DNA of 64,000 nucleotides from Kribbella soli (lineage in GTDB: Bacteria > Actinomycetota > Actinomycetes > Propionibacteriales > Kribbellaceae). The stretch covers positions 2,666,001-2,730,000 of the forward strand of contig NZ_SJJZ01000001.1 in assembly GCF_004331345.1 (NCBI RefSeq), written 5' to 3'. Made by a program: the position numbers and the translations under genes. Below are positions 1-9,018 of the stretch, in pieces (positions within the stretch are counted from its first letter, which is position 1; each line of letters starts with the position of its first letter). Below the pieces are notes generated by a model. That model saw only the letters and a list, made by a program, of their open reading frames with translations, was not told the origin of the DNA and did no database searches.

Positions 1-46
1 ATCGTCGCCTTCGTGATCGGCTCGCTGTTCTTCATGTCGAGGGAGC

Positions 47-69
<23 letters not shown>
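1..69 (+). CDS. ABC transporter permease, C-terminal end (partial)
   Basis: Only the last 22 codons are present, in frame 1, ending at TGA 67-69. The visible residues are a hydrophobic stretch (IVAFVIGSLFF) followed by a charged tail (REREFVVRL). That is how the last membrane helix and cytoplasmic tail of ABC-2 type polysaccharide or teichoic-acid export permeases usually look. The ATPase gene follows at once and may overlap it, so this is probably the channel partner of that ATPase. The assignment rests mostly on context. Confidence 0.6.
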
Positions 70-874
<805 letters not shown>

Positions 875-877
875 CCA

Positions 878-1990
878 ATGTCACGCAGCACCGCGCCGGA
901 CGTGGGGATCATCACGACCGGCCACGACGTGGCCGATGCGCGCCTGCACAAGATCACTGCTGCCCTGCAGCAGCGTGACCTGTCGGTCGAGCTGTGGGGC
1001 CTCGGTGACGCCGACGGTGGGCCGGCGGGCGCGGACGTGCACGCCGGACCGCGCGGCAACCTGGTGCAGCGGCTGGCCCGGACCGCCGTACTGCCGTGGC
1101 GCACCAACGCAAAGGTGGTGATGACGGTCGACCCGGACATGATCCCGGTCACCCGGCTCGTCACCGCGCTGCGGCGGCGCAAGTTCGTGGTCGACGTGCA
1201 CGAGGACTACGAGCGGCTGCTCGCCGATCGTGCGTGGGCCCAGGGTCCGGCCGGTCTGCCGGCCCGGCTGATCGTGCGCGCCGGGTCAAAGCTGGCCGCG
1301 GGCGCCGATCTCACCGTGGTCGCCGACTCGCATCTCGCACCGCACCAGGCGAAGCACCGCATCGTGGTGCAGAACCTTCCCAACCGCGGCTTCCTGGCCC
1401 CGTCCCCGCCGACCGGCGCACCGCGTGCGGTGTACGTCGGGGACCTGCGCCGGAGCCGTGGACTGTTCGACATGGTCGAGACCGTCGCCGCGGCGCCGGA
1501 CTGGTCTCTCGACCTGATCGGCCCGGTCGCACCGTCGGACCGGGACGAGCTGGAGGCCCGGATCGCGCGGCCCGACCTGACCGGTCGGGTCCGCCTGCAC
1601 GGGCGCCAGCCACCGGCCGACGCGTGGCAGCTCACCAAGGGAGCTTGGGCGAGCCTGGCCATGCTGCAGCCGACCCCGGCGTTCGTGGAAGCGATGCCGT
1701 CCAAGATCTACGAGTACCTCGCCAGCGGTCTTCCCGTGCTTTCCACCCGGCTGCCCCGGCAGACCAAGGTGATCGAGGAGTCCGGTGGCGGAGTCCTGGT
1801 GGACTCGGTGGCGGAGGCGTCCGAGACCCTGCGGCGCTGGTCCGCGGACCCCGGTGAGCTGGAGAAGCTGCGCGACCACGCGCTGCAGTGGGCGGCCGAC
1901 CATCTGCCCACGAACACGCCGTACGACGACCTGGCCGACGCGATTCTCAATCTGCTGAAGGACTCTGCTTCCTTGAAAGGACGTGCATGA
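878..1990 (+). CDS. glycosyltransferase, GT-B fold (GT4-like)
   Basis: Probable cytoplasmic sugar transferase for the glycan exported by the upstream ABC system. It has 370 residues. The N-terminal half carries a VDVHEDYERL segment typical of GT4-type acceptor domains. The C-terminal half has a Rossmann-like donor domain with the AMPSKIYEYLASGLPVLST motif at about residues 272-291, which usually contacts the nucleotide sugar. Donor and acceptor cannot be told from sequence. The stop overlaps the next start (ATGA), so translation is likely coupled. Confidence 0.85.
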   Translation: MSRSTAPDVGIITTGHDVADARLHKITAALQQRDLSVELWGLGDADGGPAGADVHAGPRGNLVQRLARTAVLPWRTNAKVVMTVDPDMIPVTRLVTALRRRKFVVDVHEDYERLLADRAWAQGPAGLPARLIVRAGSKLAAGADLTVVADSHLAPHQAKHRIVVQNLPNRGFLAPSPPTGAPRAVYVGDLRRSRGLFDMVETVAAAPDWSLDLIGPVAPSDRDELEARIARPDLTGRVRLHGRQPPADAWQLTKGAWASLAMLQPTPAFVEAMPSKIYEYLASGLPVLSTRLPRQTKVIEESGGGVLVDSVAEASETLRRWSADPGELEKLRDHALQWAADHLPTNTPYDDLADAILNLLKDSASLKGRA

Positions 1991-3309
1991 CCGCCCGCCC
2001 ACACCTGTTGTACGTCGCCTGGGGCTTCCCGCCCTGCCGTGGCGGCGGTGTCTACCGGGCTCTGGCCACGGCCAACCGGTTCGCCGCGCTCGGCTGGAAG
2101 GTGACCGTGCTGACGGCCGACCGCGACACGTTCTTCCGGTTCACCGGCGCGGACCTGACCCTCGAGGAGCGGGTCGACCCGTCCGTCGAGGTCGTCCGGG
2201 TCCCGTTCGAGTGGCCGATCCTCGAAGCCGACCTGCGCCGCTGGTCCAAGCGCCGGGCGTCGAACCCGAAGCTCTGGGCCAAGTGGCGCACGAAGCAGGA
2301 CCAGATCCCGTTCCCGGAGAGCGGCTACGGGCCGTGGCGTTCGGTGATCGAGAAGGCCGCGGAGCGCATCCACCAGGCGCACAAGGTCGACCTGACGGTC
2401 GCCACCGCCAACCCGCACGTCGCGTTCACCGCGGCGTACCACCTGCACAAGAAGTTCCAGGTGCCGTACGTCATGGACTACCGCGACGCGTGGCTGCTGG
2501 ACGTGTTCACCGGTGACCGGCTGCACGAGCCGAACAGCCGCGCGGCCAAGTGGGAGAAGAAGCTGGTCGAGTCCGCCCGCGAGGTCTGGTTCGTGAACGA
2601 CCCGATCAAGGACTGGCACGAGAAGCTCTACCCGGCGCACGCGAGCAAGATGCACACGGTCGCCAACGGCTTCGACCCCGACCTGGTGCCGGACACGCAG
2701 GACCGGGGTGCGGTCATCGACCGGCCGCTGGTCTTCGGGTACGTCGGAACGGTGTCGCCGAAGGTGCCGCTCGCGGACTTCGTCAAGGGCTGGCAGCTCG
2801 CCAAGGAGCAGTCCGAGGAGCTCGCCGGCGCGAAGGCGAAGATCTACGGCTACCTCGGGTACTACGCGCAGCCGCGGGCGGACATGCTCGCGACGATCAA
2901 CGCCGCCACCGAGGACGGGGTCAGCTACGAGGGCCCGGTCGGCAAGGCGGAGATCGCCAAGGCGTACGACGAGTTCGACGCGCAGCTGCTGATGCTGGGC
3001 AAGGGCCGGTACGTGACGAGCGGCAAGGTGTTCGAGTACCTCGCCACCGGGCTGCCGGTGGTGTCGGTGCACGACCCGGAGAACGCGGCGTCCGACGTAC
3101 TGCGTGGGCACCCGTTGTGGTTCCCGGTCGCGGACGTGACGCCGGAGTCGATCGCGGCGGCGCTGATCGAGGCGGCGCACGCGGCCCGCACCGCGGACGA
3201 GGGGATCCGGGCGAAGGCGCGCGAGTTCGGTGCGTCGTACCGGCGGGACCTGCAGCTGGATCCGCGGATCGAATCGCTGGCCGCGAGTGTGAAGGTGGTG
3301 GCGGCATGA
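1987..3309 (+). CDS. glycosyltransferase, GT-B fold (GT4-like)
   Basis: Second predicted sugar transferase of the locus, 440 residues from ATG 1987, with GAAAGGA just upstream. Residues 1-30 (YVAWGFPPCRGGGVYRA) form the glycine-rich acceptor-side loop seen in GT4 enzymes that begin with a PPxxGG motif. The donor-side motif GKVFEYLATGLPVVSV lies near residues 343-358. It overlaps both neighbours by an ATGA junction. Longer upstream starts in the same frame exist, but they would run into the previous gene and lack a ribosome site. Sugar specificity is unknown. Confidence 0.85.
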   Translation: MTARPHLLYVAWGFPPCRGGGVYRALATANRFAALGWKVTVLTADRDTFFRFTGADLTLEERVDPSVEVVRVPFEWPILEADLRRWSKRRASNPKLWAKWRTKQDQIPFPESGYGPWRSVIEKAAERIHQAHKVDLTVATANPHVAFTAAYHLHKKFQVPYVMDYRDAWLLDVFTGDRLHEPNSRAAKWEKKLVESAREVWFVNDPIKDWHEKLYPAHASKMHTVANGFDPDLVPDTQDRGAVIDRPLVFGYVGTVSPKVPLADFVKGWQLAKEQSEELAGAKAKIYGYLGYYAQPRADMLATINAATEDGVSYEGPVGKAEIAKAYDEFDAQLLMLGKGRYVTSGKVFEYLATGLPVVSVHDPENAASDVLRGHPLWFPVADVTPESIAAALIEAAHAARTADEGIRAKAREFGASYRRDLQLDPRIESLAASVKVVAA

Positions 3310-4049
3310 GCAACGTCGTTCTGCTGTCCACGCGCAAGCTGCCGCCGACGTACTTCGACCAGGTCCGCGAGGACCTCGGCGATCAGAACATCACCATCGA
3401 CGTCGTCGGTTGGGTGGCGCCGTCGGCCTGGGTGGCCGACAAGGTCAACACCTTCACGCTGATCGGCCCGGGTCGCATGCCGGCCGCGCCGGCGCCCGAG
3501 CCCGAGCCGGCGCCGGAGTCGGTCACGGAGCCGACGGACGAGCCGACGGACGAGGCACCGGACGCGGTCATCGCGCCGGAGGCCGTCGCCGATCCGGAAA
3601 CTGTCGTCGAGGACGAGGCGGAGGTCGCTCCGGCGGCTGCGCAGGTTGCGGCGGCCTCCACCACGGCCACCGCGCCGCCTGCCGCTGCGAAGCCGCGTCC
3701 CACGGGGGCCAAGCGGGTCGTGAAGGCCGTCGAGTGGCGCGCCCGGAAGGCGAAGAAGGTCGCCGGCCGGATGTTGCCCAAGGCAATCAAGACCTCGGCG
3801 CCGGTGAAGTTCCTGCGCGGTCAGCGGGCGACCAGCGATCTCGGCAAGACCTACTGGGAGCGGGTGCTCAGCCGTCGCGACGTGCTGTCGACCATCGACC
3901 AGGCCGATGTCGTGATCGCGCTCGACGCCGGTGCCATCTGGGCCGGCTGGAACCTCGGTCAGCGGAAGGCCAGCACCCCGGTCGTGCTCGGTCTGCCGGC
4001 GGCCCGCCGGGAGCTCGACATGATGAAGGCCCCAGTAGGTAATGGGTGA
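3306..4049 (+). CDS. hypothetical protein with Pro/Glu/Ala linker, glycan-locus orphan
   Basis: No family recognised. The 247 residues fall into three parts. A short conserved-looking head (MSNVVLLSTRKLPPTYFDQV) is followed by a low-complexity Pro/Glu/Ala/Thr linker at about residues 58-135. A basic segment (KRVVKAVEWRARKAKK) then leads to a tail with a Rossmann-strand-like stretch (DVVIALDAGAIWAGWNLGQ). It starts on an ATGA overlap and its end overlaps the next gene by 8 bases, so it belongs to the operon. The tail resembles half of a GT-B donor domain. It may be an accessory or scaffold partner of the neighbouring glycosyltransferases. Confidence 0.7.
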   Translation: MSNVVLLSTRKLPPTYFDQVREDLGDQNITIDVVGWVAPSAWVADKVNTFTLIGPGRMPAAPAPEPEPAPESVTEPTDEPTDEAPDAVIAPEAVADPETVVEDEAEVAPAAAQVAAASTTATAPPAAAKPRPTGAKRVVKAVEWRARKAKKVAGRMLPKAIKTSAPVKFLRGQRATSDLGKTYWERVLSRRDVLSTIDQADVVIALDAGAIWAGWNLGQRKASTPVVLGLPAARRELDMMKAPVGNG

Positions 4050-5235
4050 CACGACGACGATGACGATCCACGAGCACCTGCCGGCGCCGTTGGCCCGGAC
4101 CGCGGGAGCGGTCCGGCGACGCCTGCGGGGCTTGCGGTACTCGTACGCGCAGCTGCCGGCGTTCCCGCCGGCAGCGACGACCCCGGTGCGGATGCTGGTC
4201 GGACCGACCAACTCCGCCGGTCAGGGGCACGCCTGGGCACAGGCCGCCAAGACCCTGCCGGACGTCAGCGCCGTCGCGTTCGCCCTGCACCGCAAGGGAC
4301 AGTTCCAGTTCGCCGACGACTACGGCGTACCGCTGGCCTGGTTCGGCCAGCCGCGCTGGCAGCGCGCCCAGGAGAAGTACGTCGTCGAGAACTACACGCA
4401 TGTGATGGTCGAGTCGCTGCGCCCGATCTTCGGCGCCCGCGGGCTCTCGGACGCGGCCGCCGACATCGAGACGATGCTCGCCAAGGGCATCAATGTGAGC
4501 CTGCTCTTCCACGGCTCCGACATTCGCCTGCCCAGCCGGCACGCGAAGCGCGAGCGCTGGTCGCCGTTCACCCCGGGTGACGAGCTGACCGATCGCCTCG
4601 AGCCGCAGGCACGCCGGCACGCCGAGCTGGTCGAGTTGCTGCAGCTTCCGGTCTTCGTCTCCACGGTCGACCTGCTGGACGACGTACCGAACGCGCAGTG
4701 GCTGCCGGTCGCGATCGACCCGAAGCCCTGGCAGCAGGCCGCAAGGCCGTTGTTCTCCGGCGAGAAGCCGGTCGTCGCGCACGTTCCCTCGAACGCGAAA
4801 CTCAAGGGCACCGAGGAGATCGACGCGGTCCTGACCGGGCTGCACGAAAGCGGCGCGATCGAGTACCGGCGGATCACCGGCGTACCGCACGAGCAGATGG
4901 CAAGCGTCATCGGTGACGCCGACATCGTCGTCGATCAGCTCCGGATCGGCCTGTACGGCGTGGCAGCCGCGGAAGCGCTGGCAGCCGGGCGGATCGTGGT
5001 TTCGTACGTCGGTGACGCGGTGCGCCACCGGGTGCGTAGTCTGGCCGGGCGAGAGGTGCCGATCGTGGAGGCGGATCCCGACACCCTGGGTGATGTCGTC
5101 ACCGGCCTGATCGCGGATCGTGACGCCGCCGCCGAGCGGGCGGCCGCCGGCCCCGGTTTCGTGGCGGAGTTGCACGACGGACGCCGCTCGGCCGAAGTAC
5201 TGAGAAGTTGGCTCATTTCGAAGGAGACCCTGTGA
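4042..5235 (+). CDS. glycosyltransferase-like protein, paralogue of the C-terminal half of the 11545-14169 product
   Basis: A 397-residue GT-B-like protein (ATG 4042; ATG 4060 is also possible). From about residue 52 it aligns by eye with the last ~360 residues of the 874-residue protein at 11545-14169. Shared landmarks are VGPTNSAGQ versus LGPVNSAGQ, LLFHGSDIR versus LVFHGSEIR, DDELTDRL versus DDELTVRL, ADIVVDQL, and the ending FVAELHDGRRS versus FVRDLHDGRKS. The late motif YGVAAAEALAAGRIVVSYVGD occupies the usual donor-binding position. Probably another transferase of the same glycan. Confidence 0.75.
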   Translation: MGDTTTMTIHEHLPAPLARTAGAVRRRLRGLRYSYAQLPAFPPAATTPVRMLVGPTNSAGQGHAWAQAAKTLPDVSAVAFALHRKGQFQFADDYGVPLAWFGQPRWQRAQEKYVVENYTHVMVESLRPIFGARGLSDAAADIETMLAKGINVSLLFHGSDIRLPSRHAKRERWSPFTPGDELTDRLEPQARRHAELVELLQLPVFVSTVDLLDDVPNAQWLPVAIDPKPWQQAARPLFSGEKPVVAHVPSNAKLKGTEEIDAVLTGLHESGAIEYRRITGVPHEQMASVIGDADIVVDQLRIGLYGVAAAEALAAGRIVVSYVGDAVRHRVRSLAGREVPIVEADPDTLGDVVTGLIADRDAAAERAAAGPGFVAELHDGRRSAEVLRSWLISKETL

Positions 5236-5843
5236 CGTCCCGCATCGCGCCATCCGCCGACGTCGACGACAGCGCCCAGATCGGCGACGGTTCGTCGGTC
5301 TGGCACCTGGCCCAGATCCGCGAGAACGCGGTCCTCGGCAAGAACTGCATCGTCGGCCGCGGTGCCTACGTCGGGACCGGGGTCCGGATGGGCGACAACT
5401 GCAAGATCCAGAACTACGCGCTGGTGTACGAGCCCGCGTCCCTCGAGGACGGCGTGTTCATCGGCCCGGCGGTGGTGCTCACCAACGACTACTTCCCGCG
5501 CGCGGTGAACCCGGACGGGTCGCCGAAGAGCGGGCACGACTGGGAACCGGTCGGGGTGACGATGAAGGAAGGCTGCTCGCTCGGTGCGCGCAGCGTGTGC
5601 GTGGCCCCGGTCACCATCGGCCGCTGGGCGACCGTCGCCGCGGGTGCGGTCGTGACCAAGGACGTGCCAGACTTCGCGCTGGTCGCCGGGGTCCCGGCGC
5701 GCCGGCTCAAGTGGGTCGGCAAGGCCGGGGTCCCGCTGCTCTCCGTCGGGGACGGCGAGTGGAAGTGCCCGAACACGGGCGAGATGTACATCGAAACCGA
5801 CGGACGGCTGCGGCCGGCCGGTGAAGCAATGGAGGAGAACTGA
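5232..5843 (+). CDS. wbpD: WbpD/WlbB-like N-acetyltransferase, left-handed beta-helix
   Basis: Predicted to acetylate the 3-amino group of a UDP-3-amino-3-deoxy-GlcNAc-uronate, using acetyl-CoA. The 203 residues are mostly hexapeptide repeats (IGDGSSVWH, VLGKNCIVGRGAYVG, SLGARSVCVAPVTIGRWATVAAGAVVTKDVP) ending in the VAGVPARRLKWVG cap typical of this group. GTG 5232 overlaps the previous stop as GTGA and has AAGGAG at 5221-5226. The aminotransferase and oxidoreductase that would make its substrate follow directly, which strongly supports the assignment. Confidence 0.85.
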   Translation: MTSRIAPSADVDDSAQIGDGSSVWHLAQIRENAVLGKNCIVGRGAYVGTGVRMGDNCKIQNYALVYEPASLEDGVFIGPAVVLTNDYFPRAVNPDGSPKSGHDWEPVGVTMKEGCSLGARSVCVAPVTIGRWATVAAGAVVTKDVPDFALVAGVPARRLKWVGKAGVPLLSVGDGEWKCPNTGEMYIETDGRLRPAGEAMEEN

Positions 5844-6955
5844 TGGTGCAGCCGATTCCGGCCGCGAAGCCGATCATCGGGAAGGAGGAGCGCGAGGCTG
5901 TCGACCGTGTCATGCAGTCCGGCATGCTCGCCCAGGGTCCTGAGGTGGCGGCGTTCGAGCAGGAGTTCGGCGCAGCGCTGGTCTCCGGCCGGGCGTGCGT
6001 CGCGACGAACTCGGGCACGTCGGGTCTCCACCTCGGCCTGCTGGCCGCGGGGGTCGGACCGGGTGACGAGGTCATCGTCCCGTCCTTCACCTTCGCCGCG
6101 ACCGCGAACAGCGTCGCGCTGACCGGGGCCACCCCGGTGTTCGTCGACATCGAGCCGACGTACTTCTGCCTGGACCCGGCCGCGGTCGAGGCCGCGATCA
6201 CCGAGAAGACCAAGGCCGTCATGCCGGTGCACCTGTTCGGTCACCCGGCCAACGTCACCGCGCTGCAGGCCATTGCTGATAAACACAGCGCCGACAAGCC
6301 CGCCGAGCGCCGCATCCACATCTACGAGGACGCCGCGCAGGCCCACGGTGCCACCTGGAACGGCGCGCCCGTCGGCACCTTCGGCGAGTTCGCGATGTTC
6401 AGCCTCTACCCGACCAAGAACATGACGTCCGGTGAGGGCGGCATGAACTCGGTCGCGAACGCCGACCTCGAGCGCCGGATGCGGCTGTTCCGCAACCAGG
6501 GCATGCTCAAGCAGTACGAGAACGAGGTCGTCGGCCTGAACAACCGGATGACCGACCTGCACGCCGCCATCGGCCGCGTGCAGCTGACCAAGGTCGGCGG
6601 CTGGACCAAGCAGCGGCAGGAGAACGCGGCCTTCCTGGACGCGAACCTGCAGGGTGTCGCCGTTCCGGCCGTGGCCGCCGAGGCGACCCACGTGTACCAC
6701 CAGTACACGATCCGGGTGACCGAGGACCGCGACGGTTTCGCGAACGCGCTCCGGACCGAGTACGGCGTCGGCTGCGGCGTGTACTACCCGATCCCGAACC
6801 ACCGGCTCCCGTCGTTCCAGCGTGAGCTGGACCTGCCGGAGACCGAGAAGGCCGCGGCCGAGGTGCTCTCGCTGCCGGTCCACCCCTCGCTGTCCGAGGA
6901 TGATCTGAACCGGATCGTGGCCGCGGTGAACACCGTGGCGAAGGCGGGTGCGTGA
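5843..6955 (+). CDS. wbpE: DegT/DnrJ/EryC1 sugar aminotransferase, WbpE-like
   Basis: PLP-dependent transaminase, 370 residues, predicted to add an amino group to C3 of the 3-keto UDP-GlcNAc-uronate from the neighbouring dehydrogenase. Family features are GTSGLHLGLLAAGVGPGDEV near the start, PSFTFAATAN, an EDAAQAHGA segment with the PLP-contacting Asp, and the SLYPTKNMTSGEGGM loop whose Lys192 should form the Schiff base. GGAGAA lies before the ATG, and the start overlaps the acetyltransferase stop by one base. Confidence 0.88.
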   Translation: MVQPIPAAKPIIGKEEREAVDRVMQSGMLAQGPEVAAFEQEFGAALVSGRACVATNSGTSGLHLGLLAAGVGPGDEVIVPSFTFAATANSVALTGATPVFVDIEPTYFCLDPAAVEAAITEKTKAVMPVHLFGHPANVTALQAIADKHSADKPAERRIHIYEDAAQAHGATWNGAPVGTFGEFAMFSLYPTKNMTSGEGGMNSVANADLERRMRLFRNQGMLKQYENEVVGLNNRMTDLHAAIGRVQLTKVGGWTKQRQENAAFLDANLQGVAVPAVAAEATHVYHQYTIRVTEDRDGFANALRTEYGVGCGVYYPIPNHRLPSFQRELDLPETEKAAAEVLSLPVHPSLSEDDLNRIVAAVNTVAKAGA

Positions 6956-7959
6956 CCATGGCGAACCTGCGTGCGGGCCTGATCGGCCTGGGCATGATGG
7001 GCCGGCACCACGGCCGCGTCCTGGCGTCCCTCGAGGGCGTCGACCTGGTCGCGGTGGCCGACCCGGGCGGTGACAAGTTCAACGTGGCCGGCGGTCGTCC
7101 GGTGCACGAGACCATCGAGCAGCTGATCGCCGAGAAGCTCGACTACTGCATGGTCGCGGTGCCGACGCAGTACCACGCCGAGATCGCGAAGGCGCTGGCC
7201 GAGGCCGGCGTGCACGCGATGATCGAGAAGCCGCTGGCCGGTTCCTCGTCCGAGGCGACCGAGATCGCGAAGGCGTTCGAGGCGGCGGGTCTGGTCGGCG
7301 CTGTCGGCCACATCGAGCGGTACAACCCGGCGCTGCAGGCGCTACGGGTTCGCCTCGAGGCCGGCGAGCTGGGTGACATCTACCAGATCACCACCCGTCG
7401 TCAGGGCCCGTTCCCGGCCCGGATCGCCGACGTCGGCGTCGTCCTGGACCTCGCCACGCACGACATCGATCTGACCGCGTGGGTGACGCAGTCGCCGTTC
7501 GTCACGGTGGCCGCGCAGAGTGCGCACAAGTCGGGCCGGCAGTACGAGGACCTGATCGCGGTGACCGGCAAGCTGGCCGACGGCACCGTGACCAGCCACC
7601 TGGTCAACTGGCTGTCCCCGATGAAGGAGCGTCTCACCGTCGTCACCGGTGAGAAGGGCGCATTCATCGCCGACACGCTGACCGCCGACCTGACCTTCCA
7701 CGCGAACGGCACCGTCGTCACCGCGTGGGACGACGTCGCGCACTTCCGTGGTGTCAGCGAGGGCGACATGGTCCGGTACGCGATCAGCAAGCCGGAGCCG
7801 CTGCGCACCGAGCACGAGGCGTTCCGCGACGCGGTGCTCGGCAAGGAGGCGGACATCGTCACGCTGCAGCAGGGTCTGACCACCGTCAAGGTGGCCGAGG
7901 CCGTTCTGCAGTCGGCGTCCGAGGCTCGAACCGTCACGGTCGCCGGGGAGTCCCAGTAA
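6952..7959 (+). CDS. wbpB: Gfo/Idh/MocA oxidoreductase, WbpB-like UDP-GlcNAc-uronate 3-dehydrogenase
   Basis: NAD(P)-dependent sugar oxidoreductase of 335 residues. The N-terminal Rossmann domain has GLIGLGMMGRHHGRVL and the MIEKPLAG motif with the conserved catalytic-region Lys. The C-terminal alpha/beta domain includes GHIERYNPAL and VVLDLATHDIDL. Beside a WbpE-like transaminase, the likely reaction is oxidation at C3 of UDP-GlcNAc-uronate. GTG 6952 overlaps the previous stop; ATG 6958 is a close alternative. The family is broad, so the substrate comes from context. Confidence 0.85.
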   Translation: MTMANLRAGLIGLGMMGRHHGRVLASLEGVDLVAVADPGGDKFNVAGGRPVHETIEQLIAEKLDYCMVAVPTQYHAEIAKALAEAGVHAMIEKPLAGSSSEATEIAKAFEAAGLVGAVGHIERYNPALQALRVRLEAGELGDIYQITTRRQGPFPARIADVGVVLDLATHDIDLTAWVTQSPFVTVAAQSAHKSGRQYEDLIAVTGKLADGTVTSHLVNWLSPMKERLTVVTGEKGAFIADTLTADLTFHANGTVVTAWDDVAHFRGVSEGDMVRYAISKPEPLRTEHEAFRDAVLGKEADIVTLQQGLTTVKVAEAVLQSASEARTVTVAGESQ

Positions 7960-7961
7960 CC

Positions 7962-9014
7962 ATGAAGGTTCTGAGCGTTGTCGGGGCGCGCCCGCAGTTC
8001 GTGAAGCTGGCACCGGTGGCGGAGGCTTTTGCCGCCACCGAGCACCAGCACGTGATCGTGCACACCGGGCAGCACTACGACAAGAACATGTCCGACGTGT
8101 TCTTCGCCGACCTGCGGATCCCGGCCCCGGACGTCCACCTGGGCGTCGGGTCCGGCAGCCACGGTGTCCAGACCGGTGCGATGCTGGCCGCGATGGACGC
8201 CGTACTGGACGAGCACAAGCCGGACTGGGTGCTGGTGTACGGCGACACCAACTCGACGCTCGCCGGCACGCTGTCCGCGGTGAAGATGCACCTGCCGGTG
8301 GCGCACCTGGAGGCCGGGCTGCGCTCGTTCAACCGGCTGATGCCGGAGGAGCACAACCGGGTCCTCACGGATCACGCGGCGGACCTGCTGCTGGCCCCGA
8401 CCCAGGTGGCGATGGACCACCTGGCGAACGAGGGTCTGAAGGACAGGTCGCGGCTGGTCGGCGACGTGATGACCGACGTGTGCTTCCGGGTCCGCGACGC
8501 GGTCAAGGACAACGAGCTCGACCTGCCGTTCAAGCGCGGTGAGTACGTCGTCTCGACCATCCACCGGGCCGAGAACACCGACGACCCGGAGCGGCTGGCC
8601 GCGATCGTCGACGGTCTCGGCGCGGCCGGTACGCCGGTGCTGCTGCTCGCCCACCCGCGGCTCGTCGCGAAGTGCGCGGAGCACGGCATCAAGCTGGAGC
8701 GTCCGGACGGTTCGCTGCACGTCCGGGAGCCGCTGGCGTACCCGGAGATGGTCGCGGCCGTGCTCGGTTCGGCCGGTGTGGTGACCGACTCCGGCGGTCT
8801 CCAGAAGGAGGCCTTCCTGCTCGGCCGGGTGTGCACCACGCTGCGCACCGAGACCGAATGGGTCGAGACGCTGGACGACGGATGGAACGTGTTGACATCC
8901 GACGTGAGTAAGCTGCCCCAGTTGGCTGCCCGGCCGACGCCCACGGAGGACCGCCCGATGCCGTACGGCGACGGCCACGCTGCAGAGCGTGTCGTTTCCA
9001 CTCTCGCGGAGTAA
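7962..9014 (+). CDS. wbpI: UDP-N-acetylglucosamine 2-epimerase family, WbpI-like
   Basis: Non-hydrolysing C2 epimerase of 350 residues. It has the hallmark segments VGARPQFVKLAPV, HTGQHYDKNMSD, VYGDTNSTLAG, HLEAGLRSFNRLMPEEHNR, STIHRAENTD and TDSGGLQKEAFLLGR. Next to WbpB/D/E homologues it most likely converts UDP-2,3-diacetamido-glucuronate to the manno epimer. A plain UDP-GlcNAc/UDP-ManNAc epimerase (WecB) cannot be excluded by eye. ATG 7962 is two bases after the upstream stop. Longer upstream starts would overlap the oxidoreductase heavily. Confidence 0.87.
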   Translation: MKVLSVVGARPQFVKLAPVAEAFAATEHQHVIVHTGQHYDKNMSDVFFADLRIPAPDVHLGVGSGSHGVQTGAMLAAMDAVLDEHKPDWVLVYGDTNSTLAGTLSAVKMHLPVAHLEAGLRSFNRLMPEEHNRVLTDHAADLLLAPTQVAMDHLANEGLKDRSRLVGDVMTDVCFRVRDAVKDNELDLPFKRGEYVVSTIHRAENTDDPERLAAIVDGLGAAGTPVLLLAHPRLVAKCAEHGIKLERPDGSLHVREPLAYPEMVAAVLGSAGVVTDSGGLQKEAFLLGRVCTTLRTETEWVETLDDGWNVLTSDVSKLPQLAARPTPTEDRPMPYGDGHAAERVVSTLAE

Positions 9015-9018
9015 CTAC

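Noticed and set aside
1708-3180. 490-codon minus-strand frame
   Set aside because: It lies opposite two well-supported glycosyltransferases, lacks domains and is Arg-rich, as is typical for high-GC antisense frames.
3306-5235. Single glycosyltransferase gene split by a frameshift
   Set aside because: The downstream gene has its own start in a normal 8-base overlap, and its N-terminus aligns with the start of the homologous module in the fusion protein, so nothing is missing.
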